64,000 nt of DNA from Thermothielavioides terrestris NRRL 8126 (lineage: Eukaryota; Ascomycota; Sordariomycetes; Sordariales; Chaetomiaceae): positions 2,542,001 through 2,606,000 of the forward strand of contig NC_016457.1 of NCBI RefSeq assembly GCF_000226115.1. Reading direction: 5' to 3'. The translations under genes and the position numbers were made by a program. Shown one piece after another: positions 30,555-42,600 of the stretch. The notes beneath the pieces were generated by a model, which was not told where the DNA came from, did not search any database, and saw only the letters and a list, made by a program, of their open reading frames with translations. Within the stretch, counting starts at the first letter, position 1, and each line of letters opens with the position of its first letter.

Positions 30555-33500
30555 CATGGGGTGTGTATCTGTTTGAAGCCTGATCGCGATGCGTCCTAGA
30601 TAGCTGACCGATTGCGCAGTGTGCCCAAGTTCTTCAGATGGCTCTCGGAGCGCTATCCCGCCATCTCGCAACTCATCGCCGAGAACCGGATCCCCGAGTT
30701 CGACTGCCTTTACGTGCGCGAGCTTCCCAGCCTCCCGGAAGCCTCCTGGCTTTCCGCTGTCACAGTTCCAGTTAGCTAACCGACGCTTGTAGCTGGATAT
30801 GAATGGCATCATCCACAACTGCACACACAAGGACTCGGACGACGTCCACTTCCGTCTCAGCGAGGAGGAGATGTTCATAGCCATTTTCAACTACATCGAG
30901 CATCTTTTTGGCAAGATCAAGCCCAAGAAGCTGTTCTTCATGGCCGTCGATGGCGTCGCCCCCCGCGCCAAAATGAACCAGCAACGCGCCCGGCGTTTTC
31001 GCACCGCCTTGGATGCGGAGAGGGCCCGCGAGAAAGCTATAAGGGAGGGCAAGGAGCTGCCCAAGGAGGAGCCGTTTGACAGCAACTGCATCACACCGGG
31101 TCCGCCTCCCCCCCCCCTCCCCGGTCGCCGAACTGCGCAGGATAGCGGACGCTGACTTGCTTGTGTTTCCCAGGGACCGAGTTCATGGCTAAGTTGTCGC
31201 TGCAGCTCAAGTACTTCATCAACAAGAAGGTGTCCGAAGACAGGGATTGGCAGCAACCCGAGATTGTACTCTCCGGCCACGAAGTCCCCGGCGAAGGCGA
31301 GCACAAGATCATGGAGTACATCCGGAACGCTCGCGCTCAGCACGACTACAGCCCCAACGTCCGCCATTGCTTGTACGGGCTTGATGCCGATCTCATCATG
31401 CTGGGATTGTTGAGCCATGACCCTCACTTCTGTCTCCTCCGCGAGGAGGTGACGTTTGGCCGCCAGGCCAAGCACAAGTCGAAGGAGCTGGAGCACCAGA
31501 ACTTCTATCTGCTGCATCTCTGCATCGTTCGAGAATACTTGGAGCTTGAGTTCCAGGAACTGAAATCCGAAGGCGCCATGCCGTTTCCGTTCGACATGGA
31601 AAAGGTCATTGACGACTTCATCCTGATGGCCTTCTTCGTTGGAAACGACTTCCTCCCAAATCTTCCCCGTCTTCACATCAACGAGGGCGCCTTGGCCACA
31701 ATGTTCAGAGTATACAAGACCGTGCTCCCAAAGTGTGACGGTTACATCAACGAGAACGGAAAGGTAAATTTGCAGAGGCTTGGTCTACTTCTGGACGAGC
31801 TGGAAAAGGAGGAGTACCGCTTCTTTGAGCATGAGAACGAGGACGCCGGCTGGCTGCGCGGCAAACGGATGCTCGAGAACGAGGAGGCCGAGATGACGAG
31901 AGCAAAAGCTAAGGGCAAGCTCATCGTTAGCTCGGAGCAAAAGGCTCTCTGGAAGCAAAAGATCCGCAGGTTCCTCACGAACCGCACCTCTCAGACACTT
32001 GATCTCGGTGCGGAGCTCAAGGCCGCCGATCGCAAGTTTGTCCAGGATCTTGCCGAAGCTGCCCACCTAGAGTGGGCCACGAAACCGGATGACGAGGGCC
32101 ATCGTCACCTTGTCTTGTCCTATCCCGTCAGAGACGAAGAGGACGAGGACGACGAGGAGGCTCAGTCGGCGGTATTGCGCATCATCAAGAAATATGATAA
32201 TGCGCAGGTGCTTGACCTTACCGCGGCCGATGCCCAGGCTAAGATGGAGGCCAAGTACCAACAAAAGTTCGTGGAGTGGAAAGACAAGTACTACTTCGAA
32301 AAGTTCGAGAACTGGACTCCGGAGAACAAGGAGGAGGAGCTACGGAAGCTGGCCGAGAACTACGTTCAAGGTCTGCAGTGGGTGCTCTACTACTACTACC
32401 GTGGTATCGCTTCGTGGCCCTGGTTTTACGGCTACCATTACTCGCCCATGATCTCGGACGTCAGGAAAGGCCTCAACGCAGACCTCAACTTCAAGCTGGG
32501 CCAGCCTTTCAAGCCGAACGAGCAGCTCATGGGCGTCCTGCCGGACCGCAGCAAGAAGATCGTACCCTCCGTGTACTGGGACCTCATGACGGACCCCAAC
32601 TCGCCCATCATCGACTTCTACCCGAGAGACTTCGAGCTAGACATGAATGGCAAGAAGATGGACTGGGAAGCCGTCGTCAAAATTCCGTTCATCGACGAGA
32701 AGCGGCTGCTGGCTGCCATGGCTCCCAGGGATGCGCTTCTGTCCGACGCCGAAAAGGCGCGCAACGACTTCGGAGTGGCCTTGAAGTTCACCTACTCCGA
32801 GGACGTCGACTTTGTGTATCCTTCCTCCCTGGTTGGTGTCTTCCCCCCGATTGCCCACTGCCACTGCGTGGAGAACATCTTCGAACTCCCGCCCATGGAA
32901 GGGCTCGAGTTTCGAGCTGGCTTGACCGAGGGCGCCCTGCTCAACGTTGAAGCGTTGGCCGGTTTCCCCACCCTGGCTACACTGCCGTATGTCGCTAGTC
33001 TCGGATTCCATGGGGTCAACGTCTTCCAACAAGACAGCCGCAACGAGAGCATGGTCGTCACCCTCCTGGGGACGGAATTGCGCTCGAAGGTGGAAGCCGC
33101 CAAGGTCAAGCTTGGTCAACGCTGTTTCGTTGGCTATCCTTTCCTTCAGGAGGCCAAGATCGTGAAGGTGTCAGATGAGCTCTTTGACTACACACTGGCC
33201 GAGAACGGCAGCGGGCAAGTCGTGGCCACGGCCCATTCGAACCGCGAGATTGAGGAATGGACCAAGAAGGCGGACAGGATCGAGAACTTCTACAGCAAGC
33301 GGCTGGGAATCCTTATCGGCCCCGTGGAGTCGCTTGTTTCCGTCCACATGCTCAAAGGTCTCGTCAAGACTGACGAGGGAGCGACGGTGAAGGAGTACGG
33401 CGACATTCCGGGGATGGAGACCGAATACGCCTCGCAGATTATTGTGGACGAAGTCGTCAACGAGGATGAGCGCTTCATTGAGAAGGCTGCTCTGCCAGTC

Positions 33501-35210
33501 GAGGAAGAATTCCCGGTCAAATCGGTCGGCTTTTTCTTGGGCGACTACAACTACGGCCAGCCCCTGGAGGTCGCCGGCCACTCCAACGGGAAGCTCTCCA
33601 TCTGGCTCGCTGTCTTGGAGAAACGCGAGCCAGAGTTTGCGAAGAAGATCATCCGTGACGCCCAATCGGGAATGCACTACTTGCCTTCGTACATGGTTGC
33701 CAAGCAACTGGATCTGCACCCACTCACCCTCAGCAAGATCACCTCGGCGTTCTTCGTCCGTACTGTTGGTGATCTCCGGGTTAACCTGGGTCTCAACCTC
33801 AAGTTTGAGGCGAAGAAACAGAAGGTGTTGGGCTACTCGCGCAAGTCGCAGACCGGCTGGGAATTCAGCCCTGCTGCTGTCCACCTGATCGCCGAGTACA
33901 TGAGGCGATTCCCCGACTTCTTCGCTGGAGTCAAGCGCAATCCTTCAGGCGCCGAACTGGCCGAGACGGACCTGTGGGCCGATCCTGCCGTGGCGGCAGC
34001 CAGGGTCAAGGAAATCGGCGCGTGGCTGAAGACCCTCAAAAGCAGCTCCATGGAGCGGGTGCCCCTCGACGCCGAGCAACTCGACTCGGATGTCGTCATG
34101 CGACTCGCCAACGAGGCCGACAGGTTACAGTTGAGCGCGATCCCTGCCAACCCGAAGAAGATGAACGGGGTACCGCGTAACGCACTGATGCGGCCCCAGG
34201 ACGCCGAGCACCGTCTGGGCAACCAAAACTTCGCGCTCGGCGACCGTGTCGTGTATGTCGCAAGCACGGGCAAAGTCCCTATCGCTTACCGCGGCACAGT
34301 GGTGGGCATCAGCCGCACCCCAACCGCCAAGCTTCTCGACGTCGTCTTCGATGTCACCTTCATGAGCGGTACGACTCTGGGCGATCGCTGCCCGCCGTTC
34401 CGCGGTCAGACCATCCCGTCGACGGTCCTCCTGAACCTCACCAACCGACAGGTAGTCGCAGGATCTCGGGAACAAGTCGCTAGACAGCCTATCAGCCCGT
34501 CAGTCACCACGCTGACCGCCCACGGCGGCTACCAATTGAACGGCAAGCGCTACCAGGATGCTCCCGCACCGCCTCCCCTCCAGGGAAGCTGGCGCGGCGC
34601 GCTGAACGGCAGCAACCGTGGGCGGGGCGGCCAGCCCCAGCGGGGATCCATCCACAGCAACCTGCCCTACCGCCCGCACCAGCAGCAGCAGCAGCAACCC
34701 AACGGTCCCCGCGCCGGGCCGCACCAGCAGCAGCAGCAGCAACCCAACGGTCCCCGCGCCGGTACCCCCCAATTCAGCCCCGCCAATGGCCAGGGTCAAG
34801 CGCAGAGCGGCCGTGGACGCGGCGGCGGTGGCAGCCAGCTCCGGGGCCGTGGCGGTGGCCCTCCGCGCGGCGGAGGCGGGTACGCCACCCCGCCGACTAT
34901 CGCTGCCCGGGGCGGGGCGGCCAGAGGCGGCGGAAGCGGATACGTTGCTCCGACGCCGGTCGCGCCGGGCGCCGTCAGGCTCGGCGCGGCGAACGGCGTC
35001 CCCCATCCGGCGTCTGCGCCGCCCGCGTATGGGGCCGTGCCGCCGCCGTCGATCTTGGATGCGCCAGGCCGCGGCGGGCGCGGCGGTGGGCGCGGACGCG
35101 GCGGCAGGGGTCGGGGTGATGGACAGGCGTTTAGGGGACGCGGTGGGAGGGGCGGTGGCCTCGGGGGTGCTCAGCAGCAGCGGGCGGCCGCCGCCGCTTC
35201 TCAAGGCTAG
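30555..35210 (+). CDS. xrn1: 5'-3' exoribonuclease XRN1
   Basis: Main cytoplasmic 5'-3' exonuclease for decapped mRNA. Exons are 30555-30559, 30620-30713, 30793-31099 and 31174-35210 (1480 residues). The first coding exon is only five bases, and splicing it gives the invariant start MGVPKFFRWLSERYP. Catalytic acidic residues sit at the family positions: Asp35 (LYLDMNG), Asp86 (FMAVDGVAPRAKMNQQRARR), Glu176 and Glu178 (HEVPGEGEHKIMEYIR), Asp206 and Asp208 (GLDADLIML). Further conserved blocks include YYRGIASWPWFYGYHYSPM. The C-terminal region after about residue 1280 is Gln-, Arg- and Gly-rich with RGG motifs and two exact 45-bp repeats (34677-34766); it is probably a protein- or RNA-binding tail. 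The length fits Xrn1 rather than the nuclear Rat1 (about 1000 residues). Confidence 0.96.
34677..34766 (+). repeat. Two 45-bp tandem repeats in the XRN1 tail
   Basis: Units 34677-34721 and 34722-34766 match except for their last bases. Each encodes HQQQQQQPNGPRAG plus one linker residue. They keep the reading frame and contain a CAG run, so length may vary between strains. Confidence 0.88.
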
Positions 35211-35711
35211 TGGCCTTGGGAATACGGACCGGTGATTTGATGTTGATATAGACATGGGTTGGAGGGTGATACATGTGTTTGTGGAAGTGGGAAGTAGGGA
35301 TGGGTGTTGCGTCGCCCCGGAATGGAATGTGCGATGGAAACAGAGGAACAGCGAGGAGTATTGCACGTGTCTGCATACTCGATCGGATCATGACGTGAGG
35401 GCATTGGGCTTTGGGGAGATATAGGACTGGCTGGTGGGCTAAGCGCTGGGCAGCGCACGATGTCACGTATTTTGTGTGTAGTACATGTAGCACAAAATTC
35501 GGGGTATACATGGCATCAGGCACGCGAGACATGTTGGTTTGCAATATCAGACCACCCCCGTTGTTGCGCATGGATGATGACCGTCAGTTTGGGGCGCCTC
35601 CAATGGCTTAAGCCAGTTGGCAGGAGGGAGAGTCTCGATCGCTCCGTCCCGGCGGATAGAATATACCAAGGATGCTTTGTGATTCCCCTGCAATAATATC
35701 TGTTTTGCCGC
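35211..35711. other. Convergent 3' region, XRN1 / SPC3
   Basis: Five hundred bases of 3' flanking sequence for both genes. No supported gene. Confidence 0.5.
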
Positions 35712-36557
35712 TCATTTCGGCTCATCCTTCTTCTTGATCGCGGGCAATGCAAACTTCTTGCTCAGGTTGTTCCTCAGCGTCTTCCACCTCCAGAAATCCG
35801 CGTCCTGGTTCCACGTCAGGAAGCCCACCCACGGCTGCACGTTGTAGTGCAGACGCAACACCACGTCCTCCTGCTCGGCCACCTTGCCGGACGGGTGCGT
35901 GATCTGGTACTTGGGGCGCTGGTTCTTGATGGAGAGTTTTCCGCTTTCCGCCGCCGCTGCGTCAGTAACACGTCCGTGCCAGCGCGGAAAGAGAAAGGGT
36001 CAGATTGTTTGGCGCTGAGATGTAACATACCGGCTAGGGTCGATGCTCTTGCCCGCTGCGCTGCGCCGCAGCTTCTTCATGGCGACCGGCCCCAGGTTGG
36101 CCAGGTGGTCGGCGCTGGGCGCCGTGATGATGCTGTCCCAGATGACCGCCTGGTTGGTCGCGTTCTGGCCGGAGCCGGAGCCGCCTGCCGACGGCCACTC
36201 GGCGGTCACGTAGACGAAGAGCTGCTTGGTGTTCCAGGTGAAGAGCGAGGAGAGATCCGCGTCGAGCGAGAACCTGATTATGGCGTATTCCTCCTTCTTG
36301 GAGGAGTAGTAGTGCGGGCGGCCGCGGACGCTGGATAGGGGGGGCAACGGTGAGTTAGTTGCTCGCCAGGAAAGGGGGCCACTGGAGGAGAGGACGCGGA
36401 TTTGGCCGTACACTTGTACATTGGTGGTCTTGAGGACGCCGACGGTGGGGGTGCGCGGCGCAAGGAGATCGGTGGCAGCGATCAAGGCGGCGACCACAAA
36501 GGCCACGGTGGTGAAGAAGCCGAACGTGTTTTGGATGCGCACGACGGTCGAGTACAT
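35712..36557 (-). CDS. spc3: Signal peptidase complex subunit 3 (SPC22/23)
   Basis: Essential non-catalytic subunit of the ER signal peptidase. Exons are 36412-36557, 36031-36330 and 35712-35943 (225 residues). The ATG at 36555-36557 gives MYSTVVRIQNTFGFFTTVAF, a single N-terminal membrane anchor (about residues 9-32), then the luminal domain: VRGRPHYYSSKKEEYAIIRF, SLDADLSSLFTWNTKQLFVY, VTAEWP, NQAVIWDSIITAP and the final LRLHYNVQPWVGFLTW block. The frame also stays open through intron 1 (81 nt, no stop). The last intron (35944-36030) uses an AAG acceptor; I chose it because it joins DPSR to GKLSIKNQRPKYQITHPSGK in frame. An Asn-Ala-Thr glycosylation site is present (QNATNQ). Confidence 0.93.
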
Positions 36558-37070
36558 GGCGGGCAATTGGCCGAGGCGCTGCGCCCGTGCTGCTCAAAAA
36601 GAAGAACGAAATTGTTGGGTTGTCCCCCCGTCGTGGAGGAAAGAGGGAGAGATGGCCGGCGTCACCTGCACCTCGTCATCGGCTGGAAATCGCAGAACAC
36701 GATGTCAACGAGCAACGAGCTCGCAGCTTGCGGAGGACTGTGTGCAGCACGGCAGGCGCCAAGGTGCATGTTGGCGATAACCAGCGATAAGGCCAGATTG
36801 TTGCCTCATGCAGCAATCCGGGGAGCTCTTGCATGGATACCTATTACAAGGGAGGGCGGCACAGTTAGTTACGGGTTAGGGTTTACTGAGTACGCAAGCG
36901 TTCGGAATCCTTCTGGACCCTTGGCTGGGCTGTGATGTAAGACGTCGGCTCGCCTCGAACGCAGCCAGGCAAGCTGAATGCCACTTGATCGACAGCCGTA
37001 ACGTGAATTAGCAGTCCGACTCCCCGACCACCGGCTACCACACGATGCGAATATCCTGAGCCCAGTCAAC
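36558..37070. other. Divergent promoter region, SPC3 / HID1
   Basis: About 510 bp with no gene. It includes one telomere-like word, GGGTTAGGGTT, at 36873-36883. Confidence 0.5.
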
Positions 37071-39958
37071 ATGGGTGCCAGCGACTCGAAGCTCGTCTTC
37101 AAGAAGGGCATCTTTCGGCTCTCCGAGGAGCGGCACATTCCGCCAGCCGATGCTTACTGGGCTTCAGTGAGTTGCAACTCGCAAGCCCCGACTTTACTTG
37201 GTGTTGGTGCTGACCCTCTGACCTTCCACCTCCAGTTCTGGGAGCTGCCCGAGTCCGCCGAGGACATTTTTAGTCTCTTCGCCCCCGCCGATGTGCGACG
37301 CACCCGCGACGATGCGCTCGAGAACCTAGAGAGCTTGATTCTGGCCGTGACGAGCCGCCTGTTTGAGCTCCGCCACCATCCGTCCTTCCCCGACCCCGAA
37401 CTTGCTCCCGATCGAGAAGCGCTGAATTGCGTCCGTGTCCTGACGCGGATTTTGCCTTTCATCTACGAAAAAGAGTCTCTCCAGCAGTGGGAAGAGAAGC
37501 TGTTCTGGTCCCCGCGGCGCAGGCGGACCCGGCAGTCGACCCTCGCCAACGAGGTCCTTTTCGACGGCGTGCAGGATGCGCAGCAGACCAGATCTCCCGC
37601 GGGCGAGTTTGAGGAGATTAAGCCCCTCGCCGAGGAGCTCATCGACACCCTCCTCGACTTCCTCTTCTTCTCCGCCCTCACCGTGCCAAAGGCTCCCCCC
37701 GGCAAGCCCAAGGTCACCTACGCCATCTGGCAGAGCGGCGTCGGCTGCAACACTGCAATTCCCACAACCAAAGAGCATGAGAGCAACCGCTGCGAGATTC
37801 TGCGCCTGCTCTTGACCCTGGCGAGCCAGAGCATGTATCTGTCGCCGAGCGTGTTGCCGCAGCAGGGAATCAAAGCTCTCACGTACATCTGCACCAACTC
37901 GGACAAGCAGGTGGTGCTCTCAGTGCTGTGCTCGCTGCTGAACACGGTAGGGTGCCTGCGATATCAATGTCCGTCCATGGCCCTGTTTGCTGACGTTTAC
38001 TAGACCCTCAAATACAACCCGGCCAGCTGGCGTGTGCCTTACAACGCGCTCGTTTTCAAGGATCCCAAGGAGATCCTCGTTACTTACAGCCTTCAGTTCC
38101 TCCTGGCGACGCTGCTGTACCCCATTCCGGAGCAGCCTGGCGCAGCCACTCCGAAGAACTACTACCGTCATTTTCTCGGCCGTCTCCATCGGCCCCAAGA
38201 TTTTCAGTTCGTCGTCGACGGAATGACGCGCATACTCAACCAGCCCCTGCAAGCCAATTCCTCGTACCTGCCCGGAACCCAATCTTCTGTCAGATGCGCC
38301 CCGGAGATCATCATGCTCTTCTGGGAGATTACCCAGTGCAACAAGCGGTTCCGATCCTTTATCATCGACACCGAGCGGGCTCACGACTTCGTCATCCTCA
38401 TGCTCTTTTACGCTCTGGAATACAAGGCGGACGCGTCCAAACAGGGGGTTGTGAGGATGTGTGCTTTCCTCCTGCAGACCCTCAGCGTCGAGAAGAACTT
38501 TGGGATCAACCTGAACAAATCGTTCGAGGCGCAGGACACGCTGCCGACGGCGATTCGGATTGCAGGATTCAGGGGCACCTATGGAGACTTCCTCCTCCAG
38601 GTGAGCCGAGATGCCGAGCAGCATCGGTTTTTTTGACCGCCCCGTACCGCTGACCGCCGAGTCCAGTCGATCTATACCCTTATTACGACGAGTCAGGGGA
38701 AGCTTACTGCTATCTATCCCGCCCTTCTGGCAGTCATCAACAACATCGCCGCATATCTGGAGGGTCTAAGCGGGCCTACGTGTTCCAAGATCACGCAGCT
38801 TTTTAACTCCATGTCTTCGCCGTCGTTCCTTCTGGCCAACGAGACCAACCATGTCCTCCTGCGGTCACTCCTCGAGGCCATCAACGCTATCGTCGAGCAT
38901 CAGTACAGCAGTGAGCTTTGCCCCGTGCTTTGCGTCGTGGTCTACGTCGATGTTGACAGCGAGCAGAAAACCCCCAGTTCATTTATGCGATCCTCAAGAA
39001 TAAAAAGAGATTCGAAGCATTGCGCTCTCTGACGCTGGAAAGCGGCCAAGAAGAGATAGAGAGGCGGAACCGGCGACGAAAAGACAGCGGAGCCTCCCAC
39101 GATCCATTAGAGCCCAACTCGACTCGGAGCTCGGTGGATAGCACCAGAAGTCCGACAGCGCAGGTCTCGCGGGCGCCAACGCTAGCAAATGTTCCAGAGG
39201 AAGACGGAACCTTCGCGATTGGAGATGACGAGGACGACAGTGACGACGAGGCGGGGCCGACGCCAGCAGCTTCGAGCCCCCGCGAGCAACCCTCGGCAGC
39301 ATCGTCGGTGGTGTCGGCGGCGAACGAGGACGTGCCGAGACAGCTGCAAGGCATGTCGGAGAAGGCCAGAGGGAAACTGCCGGCAGGCACGGGCAACTTC
39401 TCGCGCCAGAACAGCACCACCAGCCTGAGCAGCCCTGTTGCCGGCCAGTCGCAGTCTGGCTTGTTCGAGCCGTCCGTTCAGTGGATGGACAGCTGGCTTC
39501 CGGAGCTGCCTCTGCACACGACGCTGACCGTCCTGCAACAGCTCTCGGCGCTGATCCCCCGTCCGGCCCTCTCGGCGGACACGCCATCCGCGGCTACGCT
39601 GGGCAAGATCCGCGACGCGCAGTTGGTGGGCGTCGAGCCTTCTCCCATCCGCGTCCACTCGTTCGAGTGGTCGCCCCTGGCGCTCGGGTGGTACGAGTCC
39701 CTGCTCTGGGGCTTCATCTTCGCCAGCGAGATGCAGGTCGCCAAGGGGACCGTGGGCGTGTGGAACACGACGCAGATCAAGCTGTTCCGCGTCCAGGAGA
39801 CGGCGCCGCAGGGCCCGACGCTGACCTCGCCCCGCGGGGCGGTGGACGCGGTGGGCAGCAACATTGTGTCGCGCATCGGCGCGATCAACTTGCGCGGCGT
39901 TGGCGCGCCGTCGCTGTCAGGGAACGGAAGCGGACAGGCCCCTGCGCGGGGCGCTTGA
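37071..39958 (+). CDS. hid1: HID1 family protein (Golgi/secretory trafficking)
   Basis: Relative of the dauer-formation protein HID-1, a peripheral Golgi protein needed for dense-core granule and secretory sorting in animals. Exons are 37071-37166, 37236-37946, 38004-38600, 38667-38910 and 38967-39958 (879 residues); all phases close. It starts MGASDSKLVFKKGIFRLSEE; the Met-Gly N-terminus is a possible N-myristoylation site, as in animal HID1. Helical repeat-like blocks follow: FWELPESAEDIFSLFAPADV, YNPASWRVPYNALVFKDPKE, CAPEIIMLFWEITQCNKRFR, VVRMCAFLLQTLSVEKNFGI and NPQFIYAILKNKKRFEALR. Residues about 575-700 are a charged, disordered insert. The end contains WMDSWLPELPLHTTLTVLQQ and EWSPLALGWYESLLWGFIF, typical of the family C-terminus. 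Confidence 0.93.
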
Positions 39959-40983
39959 CGGGACGATGGAGAGGGCCGAGCTTACGATCCAGACACTAGC
40001 CCGGGAAGAGGAAATACGCGGCGTCCGTCTCTTTGCCACGGGACTTGAGCAGGGTCTCACATGCCCTTTATTCAGGGACGGAGAATGGTACGGGGTGCGT
40101 TGATGGCTATCAAATGAATTCACAGCTGGGGCGTTGGGGGTGTTTGAAGGTGTTGCGGACCGGCGCACTGGCACAGCGCGCTGCTAACTGGGCAGTCGGG
40201 GTGAACAAACATACATATGCCAGACACAATTAGTCGCAGCGCGTGGAATTCCACCTTTGACTTGGTCGGGAAGCCGACAGCGAACACCGCGTCTCGTCAG
40301 TCCAGGCCCCGGGATAACCAGAGTCGCACGCTCTGCGATCTCAATATCTGACTGTGCTCTAACGGAAGAGCGGGTCTCGTCGCCTGCCCTTCTCTTCTAA
40401 CGAGCCGCCGATGTGGCTAACCAACTATTACCCATAAAATGCGAAGGGAGGACATTTAGCGCAAGCGAACGAGCGTGTATTCAGCGTTACATATGACCTT
40501 ATTCCCGCTTTCTGCGGCCTCTCTCAGTCATGCCGTTCACACGCTCCGTTGATTCCTTCGTGTCCCACTCTCAGTTCAGAAGCAGAGGATGGCTTAGACG
40601 CAGATTCTCCAAGTCGTCCCGCCGGGCTACCCCTTATTCGACCAGTTATACATGCATGCATAAGTCTGTGCATGTCAGGCCTGAAGAATGTATGTGCCTG
40701 GAGAACAACATGACAACCTCGGAGTGGCCGAAGTAGTTGCTTTTCCGGAAGCCGAGCAGGTCATGCCGAACAAGATTCACGCACGCAAAGCCAAGCATAC
40801 CGACGCTCACTCTCTCGGCTGTGAGACTACGCTAATACACCCACATGCCAACCAAACGTCGTGAAAGCGAGGTAGTGGTCGGTAGCTCACCTCTCATTAT
40901 TACTACCGACTCCTTAGGCCGGTCTCGAGAGCAGAAAATGCCCGACCTATGTACAACACGACCAACCGTCGTCGTGACAGATC
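39959..40983. other. Convergent 3' region, HID1 / POM34
   Basis: One kb with no supported gene; both neighbours end here. Confidence 0.5.
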
Positions 40984-41897
40984 CTAGTGCATCCAACTGT
41001 TCCCCGAGCTCCTCCTGCCCCTTTCGTACAACCACTTGCTGTTGAGGCCCACGCTCGACCGCTTGCCCGGCGCGGGCGTCGGCGTGGCGGGGCCGTCCCC
41101 GAACACGCTCGAGGCGGTGCTCGCGCCGAGCGGGCTGCTGGGCGAGCCGAACGACGCAGGCCTCGCCCCGCCGAGCCCTCCCCCGACGGCTTTGTGGAGG
41201 AGCGGACTGACCGCCGACGGCGAGTAGGGCGAGGCGCCGTTCAGCTTGGACGGCGAGCTGCCCGCCCTGGGCGACGAGTACTGCGCGGAACCCTGGCTGG
41301 CGACGGTGGACAGCGGCGAGCTGGCGTAGCTCTTGATGCTGGCGGGGGTCCCGGCGTGTGACGGGGTTCTCGAGTACCGCGGCGGCGTGCTGTACACCGA
41401 GTTGGGGCTTGCCGGCTGCGAGCTTGGCGGCAGGCCCAGCAGCTTCCGCTGGGCTGGTGTGAGCGGGATGTCCGACATGTCGTCCTTGGGCCGGACTAGC
41501 GGCAGCAGCGCCAAGATGATGTTGATTGATGGGAGCAGGAACAGACCGGCGTATATCCAGCTGCTGTATTGCTTCAAGACCGGATTGGTCCTGGCATAGA
41601 AGTCAGCGCCGTGTCTGCAATGCTTCTTCTGGACAGACGCGAGGGCACTAACAGGGAGGGAGGGATCCAGGGCAGCACCAGTTGTCGTAGCACAGCAACA
41701 CTGGCAATAGCCACAACACTGTAGACGATTCGCCTGATGTTTTCCTCCGAAAAGGTGCTCTGCCTTTGCCGCTGCGTGATCTCGGCCAGTCTGGGGTGTG
41801 TCCAGATGCCAGGGCTCTCCGTAGCAGTCAGCCCGGGTGTAGCGGGCTGCTTGACGGGTGTTGATTGGGATAACGCCACCGCCGAGTTCGCGGCCAT
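40984..41897 (-). CDS. pom34: Nucleoporin POM34-like pore membrane protein
   Basis: Integral membrane component that anchors the nuclear pore complex. Exons are 41653-41897 and 40984-41590 (283 residues), joined across a 62-nt intron at PPSL/TNPVLKQ. The ATG at 41895-41897 is the first in frame. There are two membrane segments, about 54-77 ([20 protein letters not shown]) and 91-114 ([20 protein letters not shown]), separated by a short loop. After them comes the family block [13 protein letters not shown], then a Ser/Pro-rich tail with repeated short SxP and PSS motifs that ends SNSW-like ([10 protein letters not shown]). This topology, with both ends on the same side and a Ser/Pro tail, matches fungal Pom34. 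Sequence conservation in this family is low outside the membrane part. Confidence 0.85.
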
Positions 41898-42600
41898 TGC
41901 ACTGTGGTGTAGGAGGTTCTGCGCTCGCTTCCTTTTACCGGAGTTGAAGGCGTCGGCGGCGTCGCGTCGACGATCTGATTGCGCGGGAAATGGGGCGGCG
42001 AAGAAGCCGAGCGCTGGCTGAAAACCAGCTGACCCGCGGATGGCCAACTGCTGTATATGTGGTGTGGTTAGTAAAGTCAAACAGGCCGGCCTCCGCCGCT
42101 TGCAGCGACGTCACTCGGCGCTGTTGTGCGGTTGTCTGGCGCTGTTTGCCGGCGGTTGCAGCAGAAGCAGTTGCCCCCCACGATTGCGCGTGGAAGTCAA
42201 CAGGCTGCGGTGCAGGGGGTTAAAGTTAACGTTATCGTAACAGCTGTCGGCAGCTGTTCCACTCAGGAGCGCTTTGCCGCTCGCAGCGTCCATCTGCTGC
42301 TGCTTCGGCGCTTCCCCACCTTTCTCAGGCTGCTTCTCCACACCAGCTCGCTCGGATGTTCTGTCGTTACAGCAGATCCGTACGGAGTACAGTACGGTGC
42401 ACGGAGGGCCCAGCTCCCAGCTCCCCGCTGTTGCTCCTCCGTCCTTCCCTGGGTATCCATGCCGCTCCAGTGCAGGCGGCCTCGGATTCCGACTCCACAC
42501 CACCGCTCAGCAACCTGTAACGCCACTTGAGAACGGGGCTCTCATTGTGCATATTTCAGTTTGCGACGAGGGGCAGGCAAGGTCGCGAAGGACCAGAAAG
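41898..42600. other. Divergent promoter region, POM34 / AMP-binding-like gene
   Basis: Seven hundred bases between divergent starts. The word TTAAAGTTAACGTTATCG lies at about 42219-42237. The frame of the downstream gene is open here from a GTG at 42274, but its first ATG is at 42601. Confidence 0.5.

Noticed and set aside
36873..36883. GGGTTAGGGTT upstream of HID1 as an interstitial telomere
   Set aside because: Only one and a half units are present, which is expected by chance at this scale.
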